The notes under the pieces: model-generated
The model's database searches: none
What the model was told of the DNA's origin: nothing
The model's input: only the letters and a program-made list of their open reading frames with translations
Assembly: GCF_902859895.1 (NCBI RefSeq)
Contig: NZ_CADIKM010000001.1
Coordinates: 124,001-188,000, forward strand
Length of the DNA stretch: 64,000 nucleotides
Direction: 5' to 3'
Source: Pararobbsia alpina
Lineage (GTDB): Bacteria > Pseudomonadota > Gammaproteobacteria > Burkholderiales > Burkholderiaceae
Position numbers and translations under genes: made by a program
Shown: one piece after another, positions 44,002-53,576 of the stretch
Position numbering within the stretch: position 1 is the stretch's first letter
Layout: each line of letters opens with the position of its first letter

Positions 44002-45165
44002 TCAGGCGCGAACCGTCTTGTTGCGGCGACTGGCCTTCAAGGTCTTGTCCTCGTGACTGGGCGTCGGCCACAGGCCCGCGGGGCGATACAGCATGATGAC
44101 GACCATGGCGAGGCCGTAGAGCAACTGGCGGATCACTTCGGTGTCGAGGATCTGGTGCCCGAACAGCATGTTCTGCAGCGGACCCATCGTCGAGCGCAGG
44201 AATTCAGGAAACACCGACAGCATGACCGCACCGAGGATCACACCGGGGATATGGCCCATGCCGCCGAGCACCACGCACGCGAGCACCACGACCGATTCCC
44301 AGAACGTGAACGACTCAGGCGACACGAAGCCCTGGAACGCGCCGAACATCGCACCCGACAGGCCGCCGAACGACGCGCCCATCGCGAACGCGAGCAGCTT
44401 GACGTTGCGGGTGTTGATGCCCATCGCCTTCGCGGCGATTTCGTCTTCGCGAATCGCGGCCCAGGCGCGGCCGATCCGCGAGTGCTGCAGGCGCACCGTG
44501 ACGAAGATCACGAACAGCGCGCAGAGCACGAACAGGTAGTAATACATGTAGACCGAAGGCAGCGACATACCGAAGATGCTGTGGGTCTGCGCGAAGTTGT
44601 AACCACCGATCGTGACTGGATCGACGCCCGTGATCCCCTTCGGGCCATTGGTGATGTTCACCGGCCGGTCGAGGTTGTTCATGAACAGGCGCACGATTTC
44701 CCCAAAACCGAGCGTGACGATCGCGAGATAGTCGCCGCGCAGCCGCAGCGTCGGCGCGCCGAGGAGGACCCCGAACAGCGCGGCGACCGCCATGGCGAGC
44801 GGCGCGATCAGCCAGATCGTCAAGTGCAGTCCGTTGGGGAACATCGCGGCGATCCACGCGAACTGATTGGTCAGGTGCGGTGAGGACAGCAAGGCCGCGA
44901 TATAGGCGCCGACCGCGTAGAACGCGATATAGCCGAGATCGAGCAGCCCGGCGAAACCGACCACGACGTTGAGCCCGAGCGCGAGCATCACATAAAGCAT
45001 CGCGAAGTCGAGCACGCGGACCCAGTAGTTGCCGCCGGCCGCGCCGATGACCATCGGCGCGAGGATCACACCCGCAGCGAGCAGGATCATGCCCGCATAC
45101 TGCTTCGGGGTCTTTTTCTGTTCGATGATCGACGTGGACGGCTCGATCGGTTGAATGGAAGTCAT
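44002..45165 (-). CDS. livM: Branched-chain amino acid ABC transporter permease LivM
   Basis: A 387-residue permease. The N-terminal cytoplasmic segment is followed by multiple spans, with the family motifs GLNVVVGFAGLLDLGYIAFY and TLGFGEIVRLFMNN. The cytoplasmic ATPase-coupling loop RAWAAIREDEIAAKAMGINT is present. ATG 45165 follows GGGGAT; an in-frame start at 45210 lacks support. It lies between livH and livG. Confidence 0.93.
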   Translation of the reverse strand: MTSIQPIEPSTSIIEQKKTPKQYAGMILLAAGVILAPMVIGAAGGNYWVRVLDFAMLYVMLALGLNVVVGFAGLLDLGYIAFYAVGAYIAALLSSPHLTNQFAWIAAMFPNGLHLTIWLIAPLAMAVAALFGVLLGAPTLRLRGDYLAIVTLGFGEIVRLFMNNLDRPVNITNGPKGITGVDPVTIGGYNFAQTHSIFGMSLPSVYMYYYLFVLCALFVIFVTVRLQHSRIGRAWAAIREDEIAAKAMGINTRNVKLLAFAMGASFGGLSGAMFGAFQGFVSPESFTFWESVVVLACVVLGGMGHIPGVILGAVMLSVFPEFLRSTMGPLQNMLFGHQILDTEVIRQLLYGLAMVVIMLYRPAGLWPTPSHEDKTLKASRRNKTVRA

Positions 45166-45190
45166 ATCGATATCCCCGCTATGTTGGGCG

Positions 45191-46141
45191 TTAGGCGCGA
45201 TCGGCCACACGTTCGCCGAGCAGCCCGGACGGGCGGAACACCAGCACGGTGATCAGCACGATGAAGGCGAACACATCCTGGTAGTTCGAGCCGAACACCC
45301 CGCCCGTGAAGTCTCCGATGTAGCCCGCACCCAGCTGTTCGATGATGCCGAGCAGCACGCCGCCGACCATCGCGCCGCCGAGATTGCCGATCCCCCCGAG
45401 CACGGCTGCGGTAAAGGCCTTCAGGCCGGGGATAAAGCCCATGTAGAAGTGGGCGTTGCCGTATTCGGACGCGATCATCACGCCGGCAAGCGCGGCGAGC
45501 GCCGAGCCAATCATGAATGTCGCCGAGATCACGAAGTTCGGGTTCACGCCCATGAGACCCGCGACCGCACGGTTCTCGGCAGTCGCGCGCATTGCGCGGC
45601 CCAGCCGGGTCTTGTGCACGAGCAACAGGAGGCCGCCCATCGTCAGGAATGCGACGACGATGATGATCAGTTCAGTGACCGAGATCACCGCACCGGGGTG
45701 GTGGCCCCTCGGCACGATCACTTCGAGCGGCGCGGTTGGCAGCAACTGCGGGAAACTCAGCGGGCTGCGGCCCCAGATCATCATCGCGACGGTCTGCAGC
45801 AGAATCGATATGCCGATCGCGGTGATCAGCGGTGCGAGGCGCGGCGCATTGCGCAAGGGCCGGTAGGCAACCCGCTCGATCGTATAGCCGACCAGGGAAC
45901 AGATGATCGCGGCGACGATCAGGGCGATGACCAGCGTGGGCACCATGCCGAGGCCGGGGAAATGCGCCTGCAATACATTGATGGCCGAGAGGGCGACCAT
46001 CGCACCGATCATGAGGATATCGCCGTGGGCGAAGTTGATGATCCCCAAGATCCCGTAAACCATCGTATAGCCGAGCGCGATGATCGCGTACACGCTTCCG
46101 AGGACCAGCCCATTGATGAGCTGCTGGATAAAAATATCCAT
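45191..46141 (-). CDS. livH: Branched-chain amino acid ABC transporter permease LivH
   Basis: A 316-residue permease with about eight spans. Signatures are QLINGLVLGSVYAIIALGYT, INFAHGDILMIGA and GRAMRATAENRAVAGLMGVN. AAAGGAG sits seven bases before ATG 46141, which fixes the start; a longer open frame upstream is not coding. It is the first gene of the operon. The usual binding-protein gene (livJ/livK) is missing in front of it. Confidence 0.94.
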   Translation of the reverse strand: MDIFIQQLINGLVLGSVYAIIALGYTMVYGILGIINFAHGDILMIGAMVALSAINVLQAHFPGLGMVPTLVIALIVAAIICSLVGYTIERVAYRPLRNAPRLAPLITAIGISILLQTVAMMIWGRSPLSFPQLLPTAPLEVIVPRGHHPGAVISVTELIIIVVAFLTMGGLLLLVHKTRLGRAMRATAENRAVAGLMGVNPNFVISATFMIGSALAALAGVMIASEYGNAHFYMGFIPGLKAFTAAVLGGIGNLGGAMVGGVLLGIIEQLGAGYIGDFTGGVFGSNYQDVFAFIVLITVLVFRPSGLLGERVADRA

Positions 46142-46556
46142 TTGATACTCCTTTGCCCGTGCATCCGGTTTGTCTGGAGAACCGGGCGGATGCACCCGGA
46201 CTTCGACAGTGTGCGACGGAACTGCTGGTAGAAAAAAATAACCGGTAGGGTCGCCAACACCGACTGAGGATGTATCGCGCGTTGAGCGGACCTGTGCTTG
46301 CGGCAACGCAGACGACCGACCGAAAACGCGCGAATTCTACAGCCACAAATGCCGGTGCCGATATTCGGCGTGCTGGGGTTTTCCAGCATTGCCGCAACGA
46401 ACGAAAGAGTCAGGTGCTACCCGCATTGCAACCGGGTTGCACTTCACATCGAAACATTTCGACGCAAGGTTGCGCCAGAGTCGGGCGTGGCGTCAATGCG
46501 GGGCTGCCCGTAGGGATCCGGGGACGCTCGCGCGGAAACGATCCGGAGGGCAACCG
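46142..46556. other. Intergenic region upstream of livH
   Basis: About 415 bases without a convincing gene. It must hold the livH promoter. It contains the 15-bp inverted repeat at 46427-46441 and no further motif I can support. Confidence 0.5.
46427..46441. promoter_or_regulatory. Inverted repeat TGCAACCGGGTTGCA upstream of livH
   Basis: Perfect 7-bp arms around a single G, 286 bases before livH. It could be an operator for the liv operon (inference). Confidence 0.35.
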
Positions 46557-46604
46557 CAAAAAAATAAACGCCGGGCAAGCACTGCTTGCCCGGCGTTGTT
46601 TTTT
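46557..46604 (-). terminator. Bidirectional terminator after ispH
   Basis: A 14-bp perfect stem (46567-46580 with 46584-46597) and a 3-nt loop, with T-runs on both sides. On the minus strand it ends the ispH transcript. Confidence 0.9.
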
Positions 46605-46617
46605 GATCGCCGCTGGC

Positions 46618-47559
46618 TCAGACCGCCGTCGCACCCAGGCCGCGCGGCAGAGGGAAAGTCACGCTCTCCTGCACGCCGTCGAGTGGCCGCACCGACGAGG
46701 CACCGAGTTCACGGAGCCGGCCGATCACCGCCTGCGCGAGCGCCTCGGGCGCGGACGCGCCCGCGGTGATACCGACACGCCGCTTGCCGACGATCCATTC
46801 CGGCTCGATTTGCGCGGGATCGTCAACCATGTAGGAAGGAATCCCATACCGCTCGGCCACTTCACGCAGGCGATTCGAGTTCGAGCTGTTGGGGCTGCCG
46901 ACGACGATGACCAGATCGCATTTCGGCGCCATGAACTTGACGGCGTCCTGGCGGTTCTGGGTTGCATAGCAGATGTCCTGCTTCTTCGGCTCCCGGATCG
47001 ACGGGAAACGTGTGCGCAGCGCGGCGAGCACCTGCGCGGCGTCGTCGACCGACAGGGTCGTCTGGGTCACGACGGCCAGCTTGTCCGGGCTCTGGACCGC
47101 GAGTCGCATGACATCGCCGACATCCTCGACCAGATGCATGCCCGCGCCGATCTGGCCCATGGTGCCCTCGACCTCGGGATGCCCCTTGTGGCCGACCATG
47201 ACGATCTCGAACCCGGCGGCGCGCATCTTGGCGACTTCGATATGGACTTTTGTCACCAGCGGACAGGTCGCGTCGAACACCCGTAGCCCGCGGACCTCGG
47301 CTTCGCCACGGATCGCCTGGGAGACCCCATGCGCGGAGAAAATCACGGTCCCGCCTTCGGGCACCTCGTCGAGCTGTTCGACGAAGATCGCGCCTTTCTG
47401 CCGCAAGTCATTGACAACATAGGCGTTGTGCACGATTTCGTGGCGCACGTAGATCGGCGCGCCATACAAATTCAACGCGCGTTCGACGATCTCGATAGCA
47501 CGATCGACCCCGGCACAAAAGCCGCGGGGTTGCGCGAGAAGAATCTCAAAATCCGACAT
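46618..47559 (-). CDS. ispH: 4-hydroxy-3-methylbut-2-enyl diphosphate reductase
   Basis: The last step of the MEP pathway, yielding isopentenyl and dimethylallyl diphosphates with a [4Fe-4S] cluster. The 313-residue protein has the three cluster cysteines in [26 protein letters not shown] and [13 protein letters not shown]. The active-site segments AHGVSQA and [11 protein letters not shown] are present. ATG 47559 is the standard start. It lies 16 bases after an FKBP-type isomerase gene, a pairing known in beta- and gamma-proteobacteria (fkpB-ispH). Confidence 0.96.
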   Translation of the reverse strand: MSDFEILLAQPRGFCAGVDRAIEIVERALNLYGAPIYVRHEIVHNAYVVNDLRQKGAIFVEQLDEVPEGGTVIFSAHGVSQAIRGEAEVRGLRVFDATCPLVTKVHIEVAKMRAAGFEIVMVGHKGHPEVEGTMGQIGAGMHLVEDVGDVMRLAVQSPDKLAVVTQTTLSVDDAAQVLAALRTRFPSIREPKKQDICYATQNRQDAVKFMAPKCDLVIVVGSPNSSNSNRLREVAERYGIPSYMVDDPAQIEPEWIVGKRRVGITAGASAPEALAQAVIGRLRELGASSVRPLDGVQESVTFPLPRGLGATAV

Positions 47560-47575
47560 GCCAACCTCTCGGAGT

Positions 47576-48031
47576 TCAGAGAATGCCGATGACTTTCGCC
47601 TCGAACGTCAAACTCTGCCCCGCAAGCGGGTGATTGAAATCAAACAGTGCATAGGTATCGCCCATTTCCTTGAGCACGCCCGCGTAGCGCCCGCCGCTCG
47701 GCGCATTGAACTCGACGACGTCACCCGGCACATAGGTGTCGCCGAGCGCGGACTGCTTACGCAGCGTTTCGAGCGATACCTTTTGAATGAGTTCCGGATT
47801 GCGCTCGCCGAAGCCCTCCGTCGGCGTTAGCCGAACGGTCGAATGGTCACCTGTGGCCATCCCGATCAGAATCTGTTCGAGCGACGGCGCAATCTGGCCT
47901 GCGCCGATCAGCAGCGTTGCCGGCCTGTCGGTGAATGTATTGGCGATGTCCGCGCCATCCGCGAGCGAGAGGCGGTAGTGCAGCGTGACATGGGAGCCGG
48001 GTTGGATGCGGGCTGTGTCGATGACTGTCAT
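47576..48031 (-). CDS. fkpB: FKBP-type peptidyl-prolyl isomerase (SlpA/FkpB type)
   Basis: A 151-residue cytosolic isomerase and chaperone of the SlyD/FkpB group. Motifs are [33 protein letters not shown], the inserted-flap segment [20 protein letters not shown] and [19 protein letters not shown]. It lacks the His-rich metal tail of SlyD. It precedes ispH and is divergent from radC. Confidence 0.9.
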   Translation of the reverse strand: MTVIDTARIQPGSHVTLHYRLSLADGADIANTFTDRPATLLIGAGQIAPSLEQILIGMATGDHSTVRLTPTEGFGERNPELIQKVSLETLRKQSALGDTYVPGDVVEFNAPSGGRYAGVLKEMGDTYALFDFNHPLAGQSLTFEAKVIGIL

Positions 48032-48133
48032 GCGATGCTCAAAGAGACGGTGCGCACCAGCGGCGCGCCAAACCCCTATTGTAAGCGAGCGGCCGCCAGA
48101 CCGTTCGGAGTTCGGATCAGAAGGTGAGAAACG

Positions 48134-48919
48134 ATGAATCAGTCAAGTTCCGTGCAAATCACCTACCCGCGCGCGCACGGCTGGCCGGCCGGCATGCCGC
48201 TCGCACAAGCCGGCGACGCGCAGCGCCCCGCAAAACGCCGGACTACCTTCGCGGGCCTGCGCGCCGCGCGGGCCGACATGCCACGCGAGCGGCTCGCGAG
48301 CCTCGGCGCCGAAGGGCTCACCGATAGCCAGTTGCTCGCGATCTTCCTCGGTACGGGGGTCGCGGGCAAGAGCGCGACCGCGCTCGGCCAGACGCTGCTC
48401 GAGCGCTTCGGCTCGCTGCGCGGCGTGCTGACGGCCGCACCGGCTGCGCTGCGCCAGATCCGCGGCATCGGGCCGGCGAAAATGTCCCTGCTGCAGGCGA
48501 TCGGCGCCGCTTCGCAGCGCGCGCTCGCCGAGGAAATGCGCTCGAGCCCGATACTCACGCCAGCGTCCGTGACCAACTACCTGCGACTCTGGATCGGCGG
48601 CCGCACCCACGAGGTGTTCGTCTGCCTGTACCTCGACGTGCAGAACCGGCTGCTGCACCGGGAGGAGTGTTCGCGCGGCACGCTCACGCGCACCGCGGTC
48701 TATCCGCGCGAGCTGGCCCGCAACGCGCTCGACTGGAACGCAGCGGCAGTGATCGTCGGGCACAACCACCCTTCGGGCAACCCCGAGCCCAGCCGCGCCG
48801 ACCGCGATCTCACGGTCGAACTGGCCAAAACGCTGCTGACGATCGAAGTGCGCCTCCTTGACCACATCGTCGTCGGCCAGTCATCGGTGGTATCGTTCGC
48901 CGAACGGGGCTATCTATGA
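48134..48919 (+). CDS. radC: RadC family JAB-domain protein
   Basis: A 261-residue protein. A UPF0758 N-terminal helix-hairpin-helix region (ERLASLGAEGLTDSQLLAIF, IRGIGPAKMSLLQAIG) is followed by a JAB1/MPN metalloenzyme domain. The metal motif H210-x-H212-x10-D223 is in VGHNHPSGNPEPSRADRD. Despite its name, a DNA-repair role is doubtful in the family. The first 40 residues are variable, so a later start is possible. Confidence 0.92.
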   Translation: MNQSSSVQITYPRAHGWPAGMPLAQAGDAQRPAKRRTTFAGLRAARADMPRERLASLGAEGLTDSQLLAIFLGTGVAGKSATALGQTLLERFGSLRGVLTAAPAALRQIRGIGPAKMSLLQAIGAASQRALAEEMRSSPILTPASVTNYLRLWIGGRTHEVFVCLYLDVQNRLLHREECSRGTLTRTAVYPRELARNALDWNAAAVIVGHNHPSGNPEPSRADRDLTVELAKTLLTIEVRLLDHIVVGQSSVVSFAERGYL

Positions 48920-48943
48920 TGCCCCGGCGATGCACGCCGCGCG

Positions 48944-49003
48944 CGCGTTGCCGGAGGCCGCGGGCTGGGCAGCCCGTGTAGCCCGGGGCTGCCCGGCAAC
49001 GCG
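48944..49003 (+). other. GC-rich branched inverted repeat between radC and rpmB
   Basis: 11-bp perfect arms CGCGTTGCCGG/CCGGCAACGCG enclose 38 nt, which contain a smaller hairpin GGGCT/AGCCC (48962-48975). No T-run follows. It precedes the rpmB promoter, so it belongs to the radC transcript if transcribed. Confidence 0.6.
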
Positions 49004-49054
49004 CCCCGACAAGCGCCGGCCGGCGCAAGCAGTCAAGAAAAAAGCAAAATCGGT

Positions 49055-49084
49055 TTGATTTCCTTGCTATTTTCCCGCTATACT
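49055..49084 (+). promoter_or_regulatory. Promoter of rpmB-rpmG
   Basis: -35 TTGATT at 49055-49060 and -10 TATACT at 49079-49084, spacer 18, about 105 bases before rpmB. Confidence 0.6.
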
Positions 49085-49188
49085 CCCGGTCTGCCTGTTA
49101 CCAACCCATTCATGGCGTTCGCCCGGTTGTACGTTGTTTGACGCGGGGCGTACGCGTAATACCTAAGAATTCAAGCTAGGAGTGCTTC

Positions 49189-49422
49189 ATGGCACGCGTA
49201 TGTCAAGTGACCGGGAAAGCGCCGATGGTCGGCAACAATATTTCCCACGCCAACAACAAGACCAAGCGCCGTTTTCTGCCTAATCTGCAAAACCGCCGCT
49301 TCTGGGTGGAAAGCGAAAACCGCTGGGTGCGTCTGCGTCTTTCGAACGCCGGCCTGCGCCTGATCGACAAGAACGGTATCGACGCTGTGCTCGCGGATCT
49401 GCGCGCACGCGGCGAAGTCTAA
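49189..49422 (+). CDS. rpmB: 50S ribosomal protein L28
   Basis: A 77-residue large-subunit ribosomal protein. The start [20 protein letters not shown], the [13 protein letters not shown] segment and the terminal [11 protein letters not shown] are typical of proteobacterial L28. It has the single-cysteine form without the CxxC zinc motif of other bacteria. AGGAG lies nine bases before the ATG. It is followed after 11 bases by rpmG, the normal order. Confidence 0.98.
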   Translation: MARVCQVTGKAPMVGNNISHANNKTKRRFLPNLQNRRFWVESENRWVRLRLSNAGLRLIDKNGIDAVLADLRARGEV

Positions 49423-49433
49423 GGAGTATCAGC

Positions 49434-49601
49434 ATGGCCAAGGGCATTCGCGACAAGATCAAGCTGGAATCGACCGCAGGCACGGGTCACTTCTACACGA
49501 CGACGAAGAACAAGCGCACCACGCCGGAAAAGATGTCGATCAGCAAGTTTGATCCCGTCGCGCGCAAGCACGTCGAGTACAAGGAAACGAAGATCAAGTA
49601 A
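49434..49601 (+). CDS. rpmG: 50S ribosomal protein L33
   Basis: A 55-residue large-subunit protein starting [20 protein letters not shown] and containing [14 protein letters not shown] and [18 protein letters not shown]. It lacks the zinc-binding cysteines, as in the C-minus form. AAGGAG lies at normal spacing. It is the second gene of the rpmB-rpmG operon and ends just before a terminator. Confidence 0.98.
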   Translation: MAKGIRDKIKLESTAGTGHFYTTTKNKRTTPEKMSISKFDPVARKHVEYKETKIK

Positions 49602-49633
49602 GACTCTCGGCCTCATGGTCGGGCGAAATCAAG

Positions 49634-49657
49634 AACCCCGCCAATGCGGGGTTTTTT
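49634..49657 (+). terminator. rpmB-rpmG terminator
   Basis: An 8-bp stem AACCCCGC/GCGGGGTT with a 4-nt loop and a T-run. Confidence 0.9.
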
Positions 49658-49722
49658 GTTATCTGCGTGACGTGGCCGGCTCGGTCTGCGGGCCGGCATT
49701 TGTGACTCTGGTCTGGTAAGCG

Positions 49723-51321
49723 ATGAACTTCGACGTAGCGATCGTGGGAAGCGGTTTGGCCGGCATGTCGGTCGCCTTGAATCTGGCGGAAACACGCAAA
49801 GTCGTGATTCTCGCCAAACGCTCGTTGACCGAAGGGGCGAGCGACTGGGCGCAGGGCGGCATCGCTGCCGTGCTCGATTCCACCGACAGTATCGCGAACC
49901 ACGTGCGCGATACGCTGATCGCAGGTGGCGGCCTCTGCGACGAAACCGCGACGCGCTTTATCGTCGAGAACGGCCGCAGCGCAATCGAATGGCTGATCGG
50001 CGAAGGGGTGCCCTTCACACGCGACGACGCGGCGGAACTCGGCTTCCACCTGACGCGCGAAGGCGGCCACAGCCATCGCCGGATCATCCACGCGGCCGAT
50101 GCGACGGGCCACGCAGTCGTGACCACGCTCAACGAACGCGTGCGGGCGCATCCGAACATCACGCTGCTCGAAGATCACTATGCGATCGACCTGATCACCT
50201 CCGACCGGCTCGGCCTCAAGGGCCGCCGCTGCCACGGCCTCTACGCGCTCGACCTCAAGCGCGGCCGCACGGTGACGATCGATGCGCCTCATACGGTGCT
50301 CGCGACCGGCGGTGCGGGCAAGGTCTATCTCTACACGACCAATCCCGATACCGCGACCGGCGACGGCATCGCGATGGCATGGCGGGCGGGTTGCCGGATC
50401 TCGAACATGGAGTTCATCCAGTTCCATCCGACCTGCCTCTATCACCCTTACGCCAAATCGTTTCTGATCAGCGAAGCCGTACGCGGCGAAGGCGGCCTGC
50501 TCAAGCTGCCCGACGGCACACGCTTCATGCCTCAACATGATGAGCGCGCCGAACTTGCGCCGCGCGACATCGTCGCGCGGGCGATCGACTTCGAGATCAA
50601 GAAGCGCGGGATCGATTGCGTCTATCTCGACATCAGCCATCAGTCGCCGGAATTTCTCAAGGAACACTTCCCGACGATCCTTGCACGTTGCCTCGAGTTC
50701 GGCATCGACATCACGAAGGAGCCCATTCCGGTCGTGCCGGCCGCGCACTATACGTGTGGTGGCGTCGTCACGGATCTCGACGGACGTACAGACCTCGCCG
50801 GGCTGTATGCGGTCGGAGAGACGGCCTGCACAGGCCTGCATGGCGCGAACCGCCTCGCCAGCAATTCATTGCTCGAATGTCTCGTGATCGGACGCTCAGC
50901 CGCGCAGTCGATCCTGGCCGACACCGAAGCGATGCCGATCGCACCGCATCTGCCCGAGTGGGACGAAAGCCGCGTGTCGGATCCGGACGAGGAAGTCGTG
51001 GTTGCGCACAACTGGGACGAGCTGCGCCGGCTCATGTGGAACTACGTCGGTATCGTACGCACCGACAAGCGGCTTGCGCGTGCACGCCACCGCCTCTCAT
51101 TACTGCGCGACGAGATCCACGAGTACTACGCGCATACGAGGATTGGCCGCGACCTGCTCGAGCTGCGCAATCTCGTGGACGTCGCCTCGCTGATCGTCGA
51201 GAGCGCGCGCGGCCGGCGCGAAAGCCGCGGCCTGCACTTCAGCAGCGACTGGCCGGCGGCGCTGCCCAAGGCCCTGCCGTCGGTGCTCGCGCCGCGCCGG
51301 ATGCGCAACAAGCCGCTTTGA
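49723..51321 (+). CDS. nadB: L-aspartate oxidase
   Basis: A flavoenzyme that oxidises L-aspartate to iminoaspartate, the first step of de novo NAD synthesis. The 532-residue protein begins [20 protein letters not shown] with the FAD-binding GxGxAG motif. It has [13 protein letters not shown], the active-site [11 protein letters not shown], the capping-domain segment [20 protein letters not shown] and the C-terminal helical domain. It converges on nadC with three bases between stop codons. The three nad genes are adjacent but not one operon, since nadB is on the opposite strand. Confidence 0.96.
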   Translation: MNFDVAIVGSGLAGMSVALNLAETRKVVILAKRSLTEGASDWAQGGIAAVLDSTDSIANHVRDTLIAGGGLCDETATRFIVENGRSAIEWLIGEGVPFTRDDAAELGFHLTREGGHSHRRIIHAADATGHAVVTTLNERVRAHPNITLLEDHYAIDLITSDRLGLKGRRCHGLYALDLKRGRTVTIDAPHTVLATGGAGKVYLYTTNPDTATGDGIAMAWRAGCRISNMEFIQFHPTCLYHPYAKSFLISEAVRGEGGLLKLPDGTRFMPQHDERAELAPRDIVARAIDFEIKKRGIDCVYLDISHQSPEFLKEHFPTILARCLEFGIDITKEPIPVVPAAHYTCGGVVTDLDGRTDLAGLYAVGETACTGLHGANRLASNSLLECLVIGRSAAQSILADTEAMPIAPHLPEWDESRVSDPDEEVVVAHNWDELRRLMWNYVGIVRTDKRLARARHRLSLLRDEIHEYYAHTRIGRDLLELRNLVDVASLIVESARGRRESRGLHFSSDWPAALPKALPSVLAPRRMRNKPL

Positions 51322-51324
51322 TGC

Positions 51325-52194
51325 TCAGTCGATAATCCGCATCGAGAAGTCGGCGGCCTTGATGTCTTTGGTCAAGGCGCCGATCGAAATGCGGTCGACG
51401 CCGGTCGCGGCAATTTCCTTGACCGTCCCGAAGTTGACGCCGCCCGAGACTTCGAGCTCCGCGCGGCCAGCGGTAACCGTCACGGCCTCGCGCATCATCT
51501 CGAAGGTGAAGTTGTCGAGCAGGATCGACTTCGCGCCATGCGCGATCGCCTCGTGGAGTTGCGCGATAGTCTCGACCTCGACCTGTACCGGCACGCCCCC
51601 GTCGAGTGCAAGCGCCGCGTCGACAGCCGCACCGATGCCCCCCGCCGCGGCGACGTGGTTTTCCTTGATCAGGATGCCATCGTACAGTGCAAGCCGCTGG
51701 TTCTCGCCGCCGCCCGCCCGCACGGCGTATTTCTGCGCGAGGCGCAGGCCGGGCAAGGTCTTGCGCGTATCGAGAATGCGTGCCCGCGCACCCGCGATCG
51801 CGTCGACATAACGCCGCGTCGCAGTGGCGACACCCGAGAGCATCTGCAGGAAGTTCAGCGCCGTGCGTTCGGCCGTCAGCAGTGAACGCGCCGGGCCTGT
51901 GATCTCGCACACCACATCGTTCGGCGCCATGCGCTCGCCATCATGCTTGTGCCATTCGATGCGGATGGCCGGATCGACCGAACGCATGACCTCGTTGAAC
52001 CAGGGCGCTCCGCAAAGCACCGCCTCTTCACGCACGATCACGCGTGCACGTCGTGCAGGGCCTTCCGGTACGAGACGGCCGGTCTGGTCGCCACTGCCGA
52101 CGTCTTCGGCCAATGCGTCTGCGACATTGCGCGCGAGCGCGTCATCAAGCGCCGCGCCGTATTGAGCGCGGACTTCTTCCCAGCGGTTACCCAT
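51325..52194 (-). CDS. nadC: Nicotinate-nucleotide pyrophosphorylase (quinolinate phosphoribosyltransferase)
   Basis: Converts quinolinate and PRPP to nicotinate mononucleotide. The 289-residue protein has DVGSGDQTGRLVPEG, SGVATATRRYVDAI, ILDTRKTLPGLRLAQKYAVR, the GGGENQRLALYDGILIKENH stretch and EVSGGVNFGTVKEIAATGVD. ATG 52194 follows AGGAAC; upstream in-frame sequence is nadA-side spacer. It starts 32 bases after the nadA stop and is co-transcribed with it. Confidence 0.95.
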   Translation of the reverse strand: MGNRWEEVRAQYGAALDDALARNVADALAEDVGSGDQTGRLVPEGPARRARVIVREEAVLCGAPWFNEVMRSVDPAIRIEWHKHDGERMAPNDVVCEITGPARSLLTAERTALNFLQMLSGVATATRRYVDAIAGARARILDTRKTLPGLRLAQKYAVRAGGGENQRLALYDGILIKENHVAAAGGIGAAVDAALALDGGVPVQVEVETIAQLHEAIAHGAKSILLDNFTFEMMREAVTVTAGRAELEVSGGVNFGTVKEIAATGVDRISIGALTKDIKAADFSMRIID

Positions 52195-52226
52195 GCTTGT
52201 TCCTGTTGTAATCGATGAAGTAGCGC

Positions 52227-53366
52227 TCAGGCCGGACCGACGTTGGAGAACAACGCGCCATCGCGTGCGAGATCGCCGCTTGCCTTGACAGCCTTGTTCC
52301 GGTTCGCCGCGAAATCGAGCATCCGGTCGATCGGCACGCGTGCGCGCTGCCCGATTTGCGGATCGACATGAATTTCGTTGCTGCCCGTTTCGAGCGTTTC
52401 GGCGAGGTTTGAAAGGGCGTTCATCGCCATCCACGGGCAATGCGCGCAGCTCTTGCAGCTCGCGCTGTTACCCGCGGTCGGCGCATCGATGAAAATCTTG
52501 CCCGGCGCAGCCGCGCGCATCTTGTGCAGGATCCCGAGATCGGTCGCGACGATGAACTCCTTCGCATCGAGCTCGCGTGCCGCACGGATCAGTTGGGTCG
52601 TCGAACCGACGACGTCGGCCAAGGCCACCACGGCTGCCGGCGATTCCGGGTGAACGAGGACCTTCGCATCGGGATGCTCGGCACGCAGCAGTTCGAGTTC
52701 GATCCCTTTGAACTCGTCGTGCACGAGGCAGGAGCCCTGCCAGAGCAGCATGTCCGCACCGGTCTCGCGCTGGATGTAGGAGCCCAGGTGGCGGTCCGGT
52801 GCCCAGATCAGCTTCTCGCCGCGCGCATGCAGTTCGCGCGCGATATCGAGGCCGATCGACGATGTCACCATCCAGTCGGCCCGCGCTTTGACCGCCGCGC
52901 TCGTGTTGGCGTAGACGACCACCGTCCGGTCCGGATGGGCGTCGCAAAACGCCGCGAATTCATCGGCGGGACAGCCGAGATCGAGCGAGCAGGTCGCATC
53001 GAGATCGGGCATCAGCACACGCTTCTCGGGGTTCAGGATCTTGGCCGTCTCGCCCATGAATCGCACGCCCGCGACCACGAGGGTCTGCGCGGGATGATCG
53101 CGACCGAAGCGCGCCATCTCGAGCGAGTCGGCGACGCAGCCGCCGGTTTCCTCGGCGAGGTCCTGCAGATCGCCGTCTACATAATAGTGGGCGACGAGCA
53201 CGGCCTTCTCACGCACGAGCAGATCGCGAATCCGGGCCTTCAGCGCCACGCGTTCGCCGGCCGTCGGCGTGGCAGGCACCTTGGCCCATGCATGGCCGAC
53301 CCCACACGTCGTACCCTGCACTTCCGGTCGATCGAACTCGATCGTCTTCAATGACTGTTCCTGCAT
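52227..53366 (-). CDS. nadA: Quinolinate synthase
   Basis: Condenses iminoaspartate with dihydroxyacetone phosphate using a [4Fe-4S] cluster. The 379-residue protein has [20 protein letters not shown], the first cluster Cys in [11 protein letters not shown], then [11 protein letters not shown] and [19 protein letters not shown] 53366 has AAGGGGA upstream. It is first in the nadA-nadC unit and lies behind a desaturase gene with its own terminator. Confidence 0.96.
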   Translation of the reverse strand: MQEQSLKTIEFDRPEVQGTTCGVGHAWAKVPATPTAGERVALKARIRDLLVREKAVLVAHYYVDGDLQDLAEETGGCVADSLEMARFGRDHPAQTLVVAGVRFMGETAKILNPEKRVLMPDLDATCSLDLGCPADEFAAFCDAHPDRTVVVYANTSAAVKARADWMVTSSIGLDIARELHARGEKLIWAPDRHLGSYIQRETGADMLLWQGSCLVHDEFKGIELELLRAEHPDAKVLVHPESPAAVVALADVVGSTTQLIRAARELDAKEFIVATDLGILHKMRAAAPGKIFIDAPTAGNSASCKSCAHCPWMAMNALSNLAETLETGSNEIHVDPQIGQRARVPIDRMLDFAANRNKAVKASGDLARDGALFSNVGPA

Positions 53367-53440
53367 GACTGTCCCCTTACTCCCCGGGAATTGACGCACA
53401 CCAATACGCAAGGCAACGTGCTACACGATGCCCGAAAAAA

Positions 53441-53468
53441 CAAAAAACCCCGCGTCGGCGGGGTTTTC
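53441..53468 (-). terminator. Desaturase terminator
   Basis: On the minus strand a 10-bp stem AAAACCCCGC/GCGGGGTTTT (4-nt loop) runs into a T-run, between the desaturase stop and the nadA start. Confidence 0.85.
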
Positions 53469-53576
53469 TTGTGGACGGCCAATGTTTCGTTTTGCTCTCA
53501 CCGCCCGCTTTGGCCCGCTGGCGATGGGTGATTCGACGACGTATCCGCAGTGTAGCGGAATCGAGGCAAATCCGGG

